Shown: positions 7,278-12,863 of the stretch, piece after piece
Layout: every line of letters begins with the position of its first letter
Position numbering within the stretch: the first letter of the stretch is position 1
Source: Pseudomonadota bacterium
GTDB taxonomy: Bacteria > Pseudomonadota > Alphaproteobacteria > Rhizobiales > Hyphomicrobiaceae
NCBI GenBank assembly: GCA_023430315.1
Contig: JAEZAW010000138.1
Span: forward strand, 1 to 12,863
Reading direction: 5' to 3'
Length of the DNA: 12,863 nucleotides
The notes under the pieces: generated by a model
What the model was told of the DNA's origin: nothing
Databases searched by the model: none
The model's input: only the letters and a program-made list of their open reading frames with translations
Translations under genes and position numbers: made by a program

Positions 7278-7426
7278 GGCAATGCCTCGACTTCGCGGAA
7301 TGGGTCAATTCAGGAAAAGCGTAGGACTGGAGTGAGCGGCGGGCAAGATATCGATGGTCAGGCAGCATCAACCTACTGCCACCCGCCGGGCAAGTCCGGT
7401 CACACCTGCTCACGTTTCCGGGAAGT

Positions 7427-8365
7427 TCACGGCAGGAAGCCCTTCTCGAGGCTCAGGTCCTGCGAGAGGCGCTGCTTGCCCTTTGCCGTCTTCACGCGGA
7501 AGCCCCACGCGAGATCCGTGCCTCCCTCCTCCGAGGAGTGCGAGCGCACTTGCGCCACCAACGTCTCACCCGTCTTGAGTGAGATCGGTTCGAGCGCCGG
7601 CAGGAACAGCTGCTCCCAGTGCGTCGGTGCAGCTAGCGGCGAGGTGGACAGCACGACGCCCGGCACTAGCTCCGCCGACCACCACACGGCAAGGCCGTGG
7701 ACCGTGACAGCCTCGCGGATCTGCCATTCTCCCGCACCCTTGCGCGCGAAGCGATTACGCACGCGGAAATCGAGCCGGTCCCAGGTCACGGCCGTGCGAC
7801 CGCCATCCAAAAGCTCGACCCGAGGAAAAGTGCGCACATAGGCATTGTTGAGGCTCATGACGCTGGCCGGCCCGAAGTCGAGACCGCGGCCGAGCCGCTC
7901 CCAGGCGACAAGCTCATCGCGGCAGCGCGGCGCGATGACCGGCGCCACCACCTGTTCGAGCCCGCCCGGGATGAGCACGCCGCCGGGCTTCAGATGGCGC
8001 GCGGCGGCATCGTTCATGGTCTCGACGAGGAATTCTTCGAGCGCGTAGTTGCCGAGCGTCTCGGTGACCATGACATCGACGCGCTCCGGCTCGATGATCT
8101 CGGTCGAGCGCATGGGAACGAGCTCGATGTTGCGCAGCTTGTTGAGCTTCACGAGGCGTTCGGCCAGCGCGCCGATCTCGGCAAATTCGTAGGCGATGAC
8201 TTTGCGCGCCCCAAGCTTGGCGGCGATCATGGCGAGGACGCCGCTGCCAGTGCCGATGTCGGCGACCACCGTCTCACCCTTGCGGATGACCTTGGTGAGC
8301 GCGCGCTCGAATGCCGCGAGACGCCCGGTGTCCGCAATCAGCGAGCGATGATACTCGATGCGCAT
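7427..8365 (-). CDS. Protein arginine methyltransferase-like SAM-dependent methyltransferase
   Basis: This 312-aa protein has the Rossmann SAM-binding core plus a PRMT-style C-terminal beta-barrel. From the N-terminus, YHRSLIADTGRLAAF (5-19) lines up without gaps with the PRMT1 segment HEEMLKDEVRTLTY, so R15 falls at the SAM-carboxylate arginine. Motif I is VADIGTGSG (34-42, D36), and AYE (E60) is the ribose-binding acid. TETLGNYALEE (101-111) matches the PRMT double-E loop, with E102 and E111 nine residues apart as in PRMT1. LKPGGVLIPGG (125-135) follows. STSPLAAPTHWEQ (240-252) matches the barrel segment with the THW loop, followed by LKTGE. The length equals a bare PRMT core without the N-terminal alpha-X helix. 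An in-frame TAA at 8375-8377, four codons upstream, fixes the start. Protein arginine methylation is inferred; general annotation might call it an L11-methyltransferase-like protein. No signal peptide is seen. Confidence 0.8.
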   Translation of the reverse strand: MRIEYHRSLIADTGRLAAFERALTKVIRKGETVVADIGTGSGVLAMIAAKLGARKVIAYEFAEIGALAERLVKLNKLRNIELVPMRSTEIIEPERVDVMVTETLGNYALEEFLVETMNDAAARHLKPGGVLIPGGLEQVVAPVIAPRCRDELVAWERLGRGLDFGPASVMSLNNAYVRTFPRVELLDGGRTAVTWDRLDFRVRNRFARKGAGEWQIREAVTVHGLAVWWSAELVPGVVLSTSPLAAPTHWEQLFLPALEPISLKTGETLVAQVRSHSSEEGGTDLAWGFRVKTAKGKQRLSQDLSLEKGFLP

Positions 8366-8409
8366 GTCGTGAGATTACCTGAAGGATGCCGCCGGCTTTT
8401 GCTCAGATC

Positions 8410-8454
8410 ATCGGCACCAGAAGCAGGACGGGGAGCGACGCTTGATCGGCACCA
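8410..8454. repeat. 10-bp direct repeat in the gap upstream of the PRMT-like gene
   Basis: ATCGGCACCA occurs at 8410-8419 and 8445-8454 in the 177-bp gap between the SnoaL-like and PRMT-like genes. The same gap holds an AT-rich run with AAAATTTT near 8520-8527, unusual in this G+C-rich window; on the minus strand it offers a TAAAAT -10-like box but no good -35. A promoter for the PRMT-like gene may lie here. Confidence 0.3.
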
Positions 8455-8542
8455 TTCGTCGCCCCCCGCCGTGGTCCTCTCCGCGCAGACGCGAGGAGGG
8501 ATTTCGCCAGTCGACCAGAAAATTTTAAACAATCGCTGAACG

Positions 8543-8926
8543 TCAGGTGATGGTTTTCCAGTACGTGTCCTTCTTTGTCACGTAGCCGTCGCGGAACTCC
8601 CAGAGATCACAGCCCACGAGATTGATCGGCTCGCCGCCGTTCTTCGGCGTGCCACGCACGACCCACTCGGAGATGGCCTTCGTCTGGTCGACGATCCAAT
8701 GCCGCATCTCCTCCCAACGCATGTCGGGAATATCGCGATAGCGGGCGCTCAGCACCTCGCCGATCTCGGCTTTGCCGAGGAGGCGGCGTCCCTCGGGTGC
8801 ATTCGGCCCGCGCGCCATGACCCATTCGCAGTCATCCGCGAAGTGCGAGAGGATTGCCTTCACATCCTGCTTGTTGAAGCCATCCTGGATCTCGTCCAGC
8901 AGGGCCATCGTCACCTGTCGTGCCAT
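8543..8926 (-). CDS. SnoaL-like / NTF2-fold small protein
   Basis: This 127-aa protein belongs to the nuclear transport factor 2 (SnoaL-like) family, small alpha+beta barrels that may be enzymes or ligand-binding proteins. It shows the family pattern: an N-terminal helix (LLDEIQDGFNKQDVKAILSHFADDCEW), a middle helix LLGKAEIGEVLSARY, and a C-terminal strand pair INLVGCDLWEFRDGYVTKKDTYWK ending in the usual conserved tyrosine-tryptophan region. No signal peptide is present. The purine-rich GAAGAAGAG before the ATG can serve as a ribosome binding site. It lies 41 bases after the thioredoxin-like gene and 177 bases before the PRMT-like gene on the same strand. The fold is confident; the substrate or role cannot be inferred from the sequence. 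Confidence 0.85.
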   Translation of the reverse strand: MARQVTMALLDEIQDGFNKQDVKAILSHFADDCEWVMARGPNAPEGRRLLGKAEIGEVLSARYRDIPDMRWEEMRHWIVDQTKAISEWVVRGTPKNGGEPINLVGCDLWEFRDGYVTKKDTYWKTIT

Positions 8927-8967
8927 CGTCTCTTCTTCCCTTCGTTACTCGTGATCTCTTAGCCAAT

Positions 8968-9597
8968 CTACCAGAGCCGCACGTCCTTGCCTTCCGCGCG
9001 CAGCTTCTCGGCACGCTCGCCGAGCCATTTCTGGAACCCGCCCTGTTCCTTGTAGGCGCGCTCGTGCACATAGACGAATGTCGAGTGAAAGTGAAATGGC
9101 TTCCAGTAGCCAATGAGCTTCCAGGCCGCTGCCGAGCCACCATCTTTGCCCGCGAGCGCGTCGGCCGGCGGCACGAAGTAGAAGATGGTCGGCGTGAAGT
9201 TCACGCCCCAACGCCGGGCGAGCGCGCGCTCCTCGAGTTCCTTGCCGTCGAAGTCCGTTACCGTCCGCGCGCCGTGGAGATTGAGCTGAATGACGAGGAA
9301 GTGCTTCTGGATGTAGGCAGCGATCTCGGGATCGGAAAGATTGGTGACGTGCGTTTCCTTGCAGTAAGGGCAGCCGCGCTGCTCGAAGAGAATGGCGAGG
9401 CTCTTCCCCGCCTTCTCCGCCTCTGCGAGGTCCTCCTTGAGATCGAGGAAGGACTCGTGAAACCACGGCTGTGTGTAGAGGCCATCGTCATTCCGCTGCG
9501 GCTCGGGCTTCTCGGTGGCCTGGACCGTGACAGGTGCGAGCGGTAACAGCAGACCCGCGCCTGTCAGCGAGAGCATCTCGCGTCGCGTGTGTCTCAT
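8968..9597 (-). CDS. Tat-exported thioredoxin-like protein (SoxW-like)
   Basis: This 209-aa thioredoxin-fold protein has redox motif CPYC (C76, C79, in FEQRGCPYCKETH) and cis-proline TP (P136, in VNFTPTIFYF). It begins with a twin-arginine signal, TRREMLSLTGAGLLLPLAP (R5-R6), cut near residue 27, so it should act in the periplasm. It resembles the SoxW type of exported thioredoxin, which hands electrons to periplasmic partners, but no sox genes are in the window. The 9597 start is preferred because GGAG lies seven bases upstream and the Tat signal begins there; an in-frame ATG at 9657 adds 20 residues in front of the signal. It is the first gene of a five-gene minus-strand run that ends with exported MsrB and MsrA, so a role as their reductant is possible but unproven. 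The C-terminal region (about 150-209) is an extra segment without a motif I recognise. Confidence 0.85.
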   Translation of the reverse strand: MRHTRREMLSLTGAGLLLPLAPVTVQATEKPEPQRNDDGLYTQPWFHESFLDLKEDLAEAEKAGKSLAILFEQRGCPYCKETHVTNLSDPEIAAYIQKHFLVIQLNLHGARTVTDFDGKELEERALARRWGVNFTPTIFYFVPPADALAGKDGGSAAAWKLIGYWKPFHFHSTFVYVHERAYKEQGGFQKWLGERAEKLRAEGKDVRLW

Positions 9598-9604
9598 GAT
9601 TGCG

Positions 9605-9608
9605 CTCC
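9605..9608 (-). promoter_or_regulatory. Ribosome binding site of the thioredoxin-like gene
   Basis: On the minus strand GGAG stands seven bases before the ATG at 9597. It supports that start over the in-frame ATG at 9657. Confidence 0.55.
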
Positions 9609-9649
9609 AACATCCGAGCATTGTCCTGAGTGAAGACGAGAACAGCGCG

Positions 9650-9681
9650 GACGTCAATGCGTGCTGCGATTGCTTGACGTC
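9650..9681. promoter_or_regulatory. Mirrored TTGACGTC elements in the divergent intergenic region
   Basis: GACGTCAA (9650-9657) and TTGACGTC (9674-9681) form an 8-bp inverted repeat with a 16-bp spacer. Each arm reads as a -35-like TTGACG pointing toward its own gene: the minus-strand copy to the thioredoxin-like gene, the plus-strand copy to the racemase-family gene. At 17-bp spacing the -10 positions would be TTCACT (minus, 9629-9634) and GATCGT (plus, 9697-9702), both poor. The arms could be back-to-back promoters or half-sites of one operator. Confidence 0.4.
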
Positions 9682-9693
9682 GCTTCAGCGACG
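9678..9693. repeat. 7-bp inverted repeat, likely operator, upstream of the racemase-family gene
   Basis: CGTCGCT-tc-AGCGACG is a perfect dyad that overlaps the plus-strand TTGACG box and lies where a promoter spacer would be. The palindrome CGATCGATCG (9692-9701) follows at once. Such a dyad suits a dimeric repressor controlling the gene at 9742; the regulator is not identified. Confidence 0.4.
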
Positions 9694-9726
9694 ATCGATC
9701 GTGTTCGCAACAAACAATAACCAAGT

Positions 9727-9731
9727 GGAGG
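9727..9731 (+). promoter_or_regulatory. Ribosome binding site of the racemase-family gene
   Basis: GGAGG lies ten bases before the ATG at 9742, within a GTGGAGGAAC context. Confidence 0.6.
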
Positions 9732-9741
9732 AACGCTGCCC

Positions 9742-10851
9742 ATGAAGATCACAGACGTCGAACTCACGCTGTTCAACTGGGACGACATCCCGCCGACACG
9801 CTATCACGCGGGCTCGGTGAACTCAGGCGGACGCAGCAATCTCGGCCTGCTGACCGTGCGCACCGATCAGGGCATCGATGGCCACGCCTTTCTCGGCGGT
9901 GCAACGAACCCTGCAGAGAGCGATGCCGGCAACCTGATCCGTTTTCTCAAGCCCGTGCTCATGGGAAAGGATCCACTCGCGCGCACGGATCTCCATGCTG
10001 CACTGCGCGCCAAGCAGCGCACGGCCGGCCTGCGCACGGTCGGTGCCTGCGATACCGCGCTCTGGGACATCGCCGCCAAGGCCGCGAACCTGCCGCTCTA
10101 CAAGTTCCTCGGCGCCGGACGCTCATCGATCGGCGCTTACGCATCGAGCCAGATCCTCGATGGCCGACAGGCCTATGCCGGCGAAGCAGCGGAATTCAAG
10201 GCGGCCGGCTGGAAAGCCTACAAGATCCATCCGCCGCAGGATCCCGACGAGGATATCAAGGTGTGCGAGGCCGTGCGTAAGTCGGTGGGCGACGGCTACA
10301 CGCTGATGCTCGATTCGACCTGGAGCTACCGCTATCCAGAAGCGCTGAAGGTCGGCCGCGCGATCGAGGAGCTGGGCTTTCTCTGGTACGAGGACCCGCT
10401 CAACGAGGAAGACATTTATTCCTACGTGAAGCTGCGCCAGAAGCTCTCGATCCCGATCCTCGCCACCGAGTACCCGGCGGGCGACATCGGTACGTATGCC
10501 ATCTGGCTGACCGAGCGCGCGACGGACTATCTGCGCGGTGACATCCCGGTGAAGGGTGGTCTCTCGACTATGATCAAGACCGCGCACCTCGCCGAGGCCT
10601 TCCACATGAACTACGAGGTCCACCACGGCGGGAACTCACTGAACAACATGGCGCAGCTCCACTTTGCCTGCTCTTTGCGGAACACCACCTACTTCGAGGT
10701 GCTGCTGCCGCACGGCGCACACAAGTACGGCCTCCTGAACGACGTGACGATCGACAAGGACGGCATGGCGCATTGTCCCGAGACACCGGGCATCGGCGCC
10801 GAGATCGACTTCGAGCTGATCAAGAGGAAGCAGATCGCCGTGCTGAAGTGA
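9742..10851 (+). CDS. Mandelate racemase/muconate lactonizing enzyme family protein (enolase superfamily)
   Basis: This 369-aa enzyme is a member of the mandelate racemase subgroup, which abstracts the alpha-proton of a carboxylate and includes racemases and sugar-acid dehydratases. The N-terminal capping domain spans about 1-120, with conserved CDTALWDIAAKAANLPLYKFLG (103-124). In the barrel, the first acid/base motif reads K161-I-H163 where mandelate racemase has K-x-K. Metal ligands fit D191 (LMLDSTW), E217 (WYEDPL) and E243 (ATEY), 26 residues apart each, as in mandelate racemase. The second base is the H294/D267 dyad (GDIPVKGG; VHHGGNS), and E319 fits the late acid. All catalytic groups are present, so it should be active; a sugar-acid dehydratase is the likeliest type. 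The substrate is unknown, since no transporter or aldolase gene is adjacent. It is cytoplasmic, has its own promoter region, and is convergent with the transglutaminase gene. Confidence 0.88.
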   Translation: MKITDVELTLFNWDDIPPTRYHAGSVNSGGRSNLGLLTVRTDQGIDGHAFLGGATNPAESDAGNLIRFLKPVLMGKDPLARTDLHAALRAKQRTAGLRTVGACDTALWDIAAKAANLPLYKFLGAGRSSIGAYASSQILDGRQAYAGEAAEFKAAGWKAYKIHPPQDPDEDIKVCEAVRKSVGDGYTLMLDSTWSYRYPEALKVGRAIEELGFLWYEDPLNEEDIYSYVKLRQKLSIPILATEYPAGDIGTYAIWLTERATDYLRGDIPVKGGLSTMIKTAHLAEAFHMNYEVHHGGNSLNNMAQLHFACSLRNTTYFEVLLPHGAHKYGLLNDVTIDKDGMAHCPETPGIGAEIDFELIKRKQIAVLK

Positions 10852-10863
10852 GCTACGCCCGCT

Positions 10864-11760
10864 TCATATGGCTGGAGCGGGCGCAGCCGCCAGCGGCACG
10901 ACATCGACGCCGACCGTCACGACGTGCTCGCCGCCCCCGATCAGCACGCCGCTGATCGGGCTCACGTCGTTGTAGTCGCGGCCATGGGCGATCGTGATGT
11001 GCTCCTCACCGACTTCGATGCCGTTGGTCGGATCGAAATCACGCCATCCCGTCTCGGGCGACCACACGGATATCCAGGCATGTGAAGCATCGGCGCCTGC
11101 GAGCTTCGGCTGCCCGGGCGGCGGATGCGTCAGAATATAGCCACTCACGTAGCGCGCCGGCACGCGCAGCGCCCGCAAGCCCGCGAGCGCCAAATGCGCG
11201 AAGTCCTGGCAGACGCCGCGGCGCTGCGTGAAGACCTGCTCGACCGGCGTTGAGACATCGGTCGCGCCGGGATCGAAATGGAAGTCGGCATAGATGCGCC
11301 GGGTGAAGTCCATCGCGCCGTCGAGGACCGGTCGCCCTTGCCCGAACGAGGCCCGCGCATAATCAGCGATTGCCAATGATGCCCCCGTTATGCGCGTGGT
11401 GCACCGATACTGGATCACATCGAGATCGAGGCCGTCCGAGCCGTTGCCGAGTACATCATCGAGCCTGTCCCAGGCCGCCGTCGCGGTCAGATTTGCCGCC
11501 ACCGGCACACGCGTCTCGACCGCACTGCGCGCGAGCAGCACCAGCTCCTTGTGCGGCACCTCGACCTCGAGTTCCACGAAGGGATTGCCGAAGTTGTCGA
11601 TGCCCTCGTGTCGCATGGCCGGCGCCGGCTCGACAATGAGGTTGTGACGGAACGTGGTCTGGTGCGCAGCGGGCCGCGGCGTCATGTGAACGAGGTGCTG
11701 CGACTGCGCAACAGGCGTCGCGTAGCGGTAGTGTGTCCGGTGACTGACCTCGAAAATCAT
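10864..11760 (-). CDS. Transglutaminase-like cysteine protease/amidase family protein
   Basis: This 298-aa bacterial transglutaminase-like protein has two parts. An N-terminal beta-rich domain (about 1-85) contains FEVSHRTHYRYATPVAQSQH and NFGNPFVELEV. The papain-like transglutaminase core follows, with catalytic C184 (RRGVCQDFAHLAL), H227 (DASHAWISVW) and D243 (WRDFDPTNG). No signal peptide is seen. The gene starts in the ATGA that ends the alpha-E gene, so the two are translationally coupled. This pairing of transglutaminase with alpha-E and circularly permuted ATP-grasp proteins is widespread in bacteria; the set is predicted to make and then cut or modify small peptides, but its product is not established. 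In many genomes a proteasome-type protease gene follows, but here the next gene downstream is the convergent racemase-family gene, 12 bases away. The family call is firm; the reaction is inferred. Confidence 0.92.
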   Translation of the reverse strand: MIFEVSHRTHYRYATPVAQSQHLVHMTPRPAAHQTTFRHNLIVEPAPAMRHEGIDNFGNPFVELEVEVPHKELVLLARSAVETRVPVAANLTATAAWDRLDDVLGNGSDGLDLDVIQYRCTTRITGASLAIADYARASFGQGRPVLDGAMDFTRRIYADFHFDPGATDVSTPVEQVFTQRRGVCQDFAHLALAGLRALRVPARYVSGYILTHPPPGQPKLAGADASHAWISVWSPETGWRDFDPTNGIEVGEEHITIAHGRDYNDVSPISGVLIGGGEHVVTVGVDVVPLAAAPAPAI

Positions 11761-12863
11761 GGTCGCGGCTCGATACGCGTCAGAACTCGGTGCGGGGTCT
11801 CTTCGGTCAGATTGAAATAGTGGCGCGCGACGGCATTGGAAAGCTCGGGCAGGATCTGCAGCTCTTCCCGCATGAGCCGTTCGAGTGTCGCGCGGTCCTC
11901 CTCGTCGGCAATGGCCATCACATCGGCAAGCCGCACGGACGTCAAGAGCGAGAGAATGAGCCGCCTGTCCTCGGCGAGACTGACGCCCTGGCGCGCATCG
12001 GGCAGCATCTCCAAGTGCTTGGAGATCGCCGCGAGCTGGTAGGCCAGCGCACGCGGATTGGCCTCGTCGAGCAGCAGAAGGTCAAGCACCAGCGCCAGCA
12101 TCGGATCGAGGCGGTAGCGCGAACGGTAGGTAATGAAGCTATCGGCCAGTTCCAACAGCAGCAGCAGGCTGCTCGTCTCCTCCTCAGGATCGGGCGGCGG
12201 AATGAACAGCGTGAGGATGGCCTCGCTGAGGTTGTAAGCGCGTTCGAGGCGCCGTCCCATGTCGAGGAACGACCAGCCGTAGTTCCGCGTCATGTTCTCG
12301 TGCGTGAGACCGTTGAACGAGGAGAGCGCGGCAAGGCCCTCGTCGAGCAGATCGAGCAATGCAGCAGGGCCTGCCTTGTTCAGCGCACGCATCCAGGCTT
12401 CGCCGGGACGGAAGCGGCTCAGCGTCTGCCAGGCTTCGTGCGAGAGACGGTCGCGCACGAGATAAGAGACCTGATAGAGCCCCTCGAGCGTACGCGCGAG
12501 CGTCCGCGGACTGCGTGCGCGCGATACGAGATCGAGGCAGCGGCCTTCGATGTCCCCGTTGGCAGACGGCGCGCGCATGCCCGTCTCGGCCGTCTCGGGG
12601 TCGGTGAGCCGCATATCCAGGCAGCGACGCACGGCATCGAGCCCGCCAACGGCCCCGCTGTCCTCGCCGATACGACGCAGCGCGCCGCGCAGCATTTGCA
12701 TGGTCCAGTCGGCGCGCTCGGCATAGCGCCCGAGCCAGTAGAGATCGTCGGCGACGCGGCTCTGCACCACGCGCTGCGAGCGCTCGACGCGGGCCATCTC
12801 GAGCTTCGGCCGCCAGAGGCTGACGTGCGGCGCCTGCTGCGCATCCGAGAGCACCCAGACATC
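11757..12863 (-). CDS. Alpha-E domain protein, C-terminal part of a probable ATP-grasp/alpha-E fusion (5' end off-window)
   Basis: About 368 residues are visible, cut at the right edge, and the frame stays open through base 12863. From residue about 35 the alpha-E (DUF403) signature is clear: SRVADDLYWLGRYAERADW, followed by mostly helical sequence with ENMTRNYGWSFLDMGRRLERA (a repeat of the domain's helix pattern) and SKHLEMLP. The first visible residues, DVWVLSDAQQAPHVSLWRP, resemble the end of the circularly permuted type 2 ATP-grasp domain (DUF404/407) that precedes alpha-E in fused alphaproteobacterial proteins. The GTG at 12852-12854 is therefore probably internal, not the start. ATP-grasp enzymes join carboxylates to amines using ATP, and the alpha-E part is of unknown role. 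The stop overlaps the transglutaminase start by ATGA, indicating one operon. The alpha-E call is firm, the fusion likely. Confidence 0.88.
   Translation of the reverse strand, partial: DVWVLSDAQQAPHVSLWRPKLEMARVERSQRVVQSRVADDLYWLGRYAERADWTMQMLRGALRRIGEDSGAVGGLDAVRRCLDMRLTDPETAETGMRAPSANGDIEGRCLDLVSRARSPRTLARTLEGLYQVSYLVRDRLSHEAWQTLSRFRPGEAWMRALNKAGPAALLDLLDEGLAALSSFNGLTHENMTRNYGWSFLDMGRRLERAYNLSEAILTLFIPPPDPEEETSSLLLLLELADSFITYRSRYRLDPMLALVLDLLLLDEANPRALAYQLAAISKHLEMLPDARQGVSLAEDRRLILSLLTSVRLADVMAIADEEDRATLERLMREELQILPELSNAVARHYFNLTEETPHRVLTRIEPRP

Noticed and set aside
7340..7394. CGGGCAAG repeated at 7340-7347 and 7387-7394, and a GGCAG/CTGCC dyad between PRMT-like and msrB genes
   Set aside because: The repeats are short and G+C-rich as expected by chance here, and the stem is only 5 bp with a 10-nt loop and no T-tract.
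6855..7841. Plus-strand open frame of 328 codons across msrB, the gap and the PRMT-like gene
   Set aside because: It is antisense to two well-supported genes and shows no conserved motif.
7697..8539. Plus-strand open frame of 280 codons over the PRMT-like gene
   Set aside because: It is the shadow of the PRMT-like gene; the translation is rich in charged residues without motifs.
9598..9657. N-terminal extension of the thioredoxin-like protein to the ATG at 9657
   Set aside because: It would put 20 residues before the twin-arginine signal and run through the promoter-like region; GGAG supports 9597.

Overview
The window is a gene-dense, high-G+C stretch of a bacterial chromosome, most likely from an alphaproteobacterium, possibly of the Hyphomicrobiales. 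This placement is inferred from gene content: a ligase-associated DEXH helicase next to pdeM, an apparent ATP-grasp/alpha-E fusion next to a transglutaminase, several Tat-exported proteins, and the absence of strong sigma-70 -10 boxes. No rRNA, tRNA, CRISPR array, transposase or integrase is visible. There are eleven complete protein genes and two cut by the window edges. No gene-free stretch reaches 300 bases.

Left block, plus strand (1-6015): the C-terminal end of a DppC/OppC-type ABC permease, then a DNA-repair cluster. This has a large Lhr-type ligase-associated helicase, the metallophosphoesterase PdeM (overlapping by ATGA), and a small Pif1/RecD-type superfamily 1 helicase started by GTG. 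The ATP-dependent ligase and exonuclease that usually accompany the first two are not in the window. A GntR/HutC-family regulator with a UTRA ligand domain follows, behind a 131-bp intergenic region with an inverted repeat and a heptamer direct repeat.

Middle block, minus strand (9597 down to 6040): five co-directional genes. In transcription order they are a Tat-exported CPYC thioredoxin-like protein, a SnoaL/NTF2-like small protein, a compact protein-arginine-methyltransferase-like enzyme, a Tat-exported MsrB and a Sec-exported MsrA. The two Msr proteins and the thioredoxin-like protein all carry export signals, so the block may include a cell-envelope methionine sulfoxide repair module. 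The PRMT-like gene is the most unusual single gene: it keeps the PRMT SAM-binding arginine, the double-E loop and the THW loop.

Right block: a divergent 144-bp intergenic region with mirrored TTGACGTC elements separates the thioredoxin-like gene from a plus-strand mandelate-racemase-subgroup enolase-superfamily enzyme. Convergent to that, on the minus strand, are a transglutaminase-like protease and the C-terminal part of what looks like a circularly permuted ATP-grasp/alpha-E fusion, overlapping by ATGA. This pair is a known but functionally unresolved association, predicted to make or modify peptides.

No single obviously new system stands out. The best leads are the bacterial PRMT-like enzyme, the exported Msr/thioredoxin set, and the helicase-PdeM-helicase cluster separated from its ligase.
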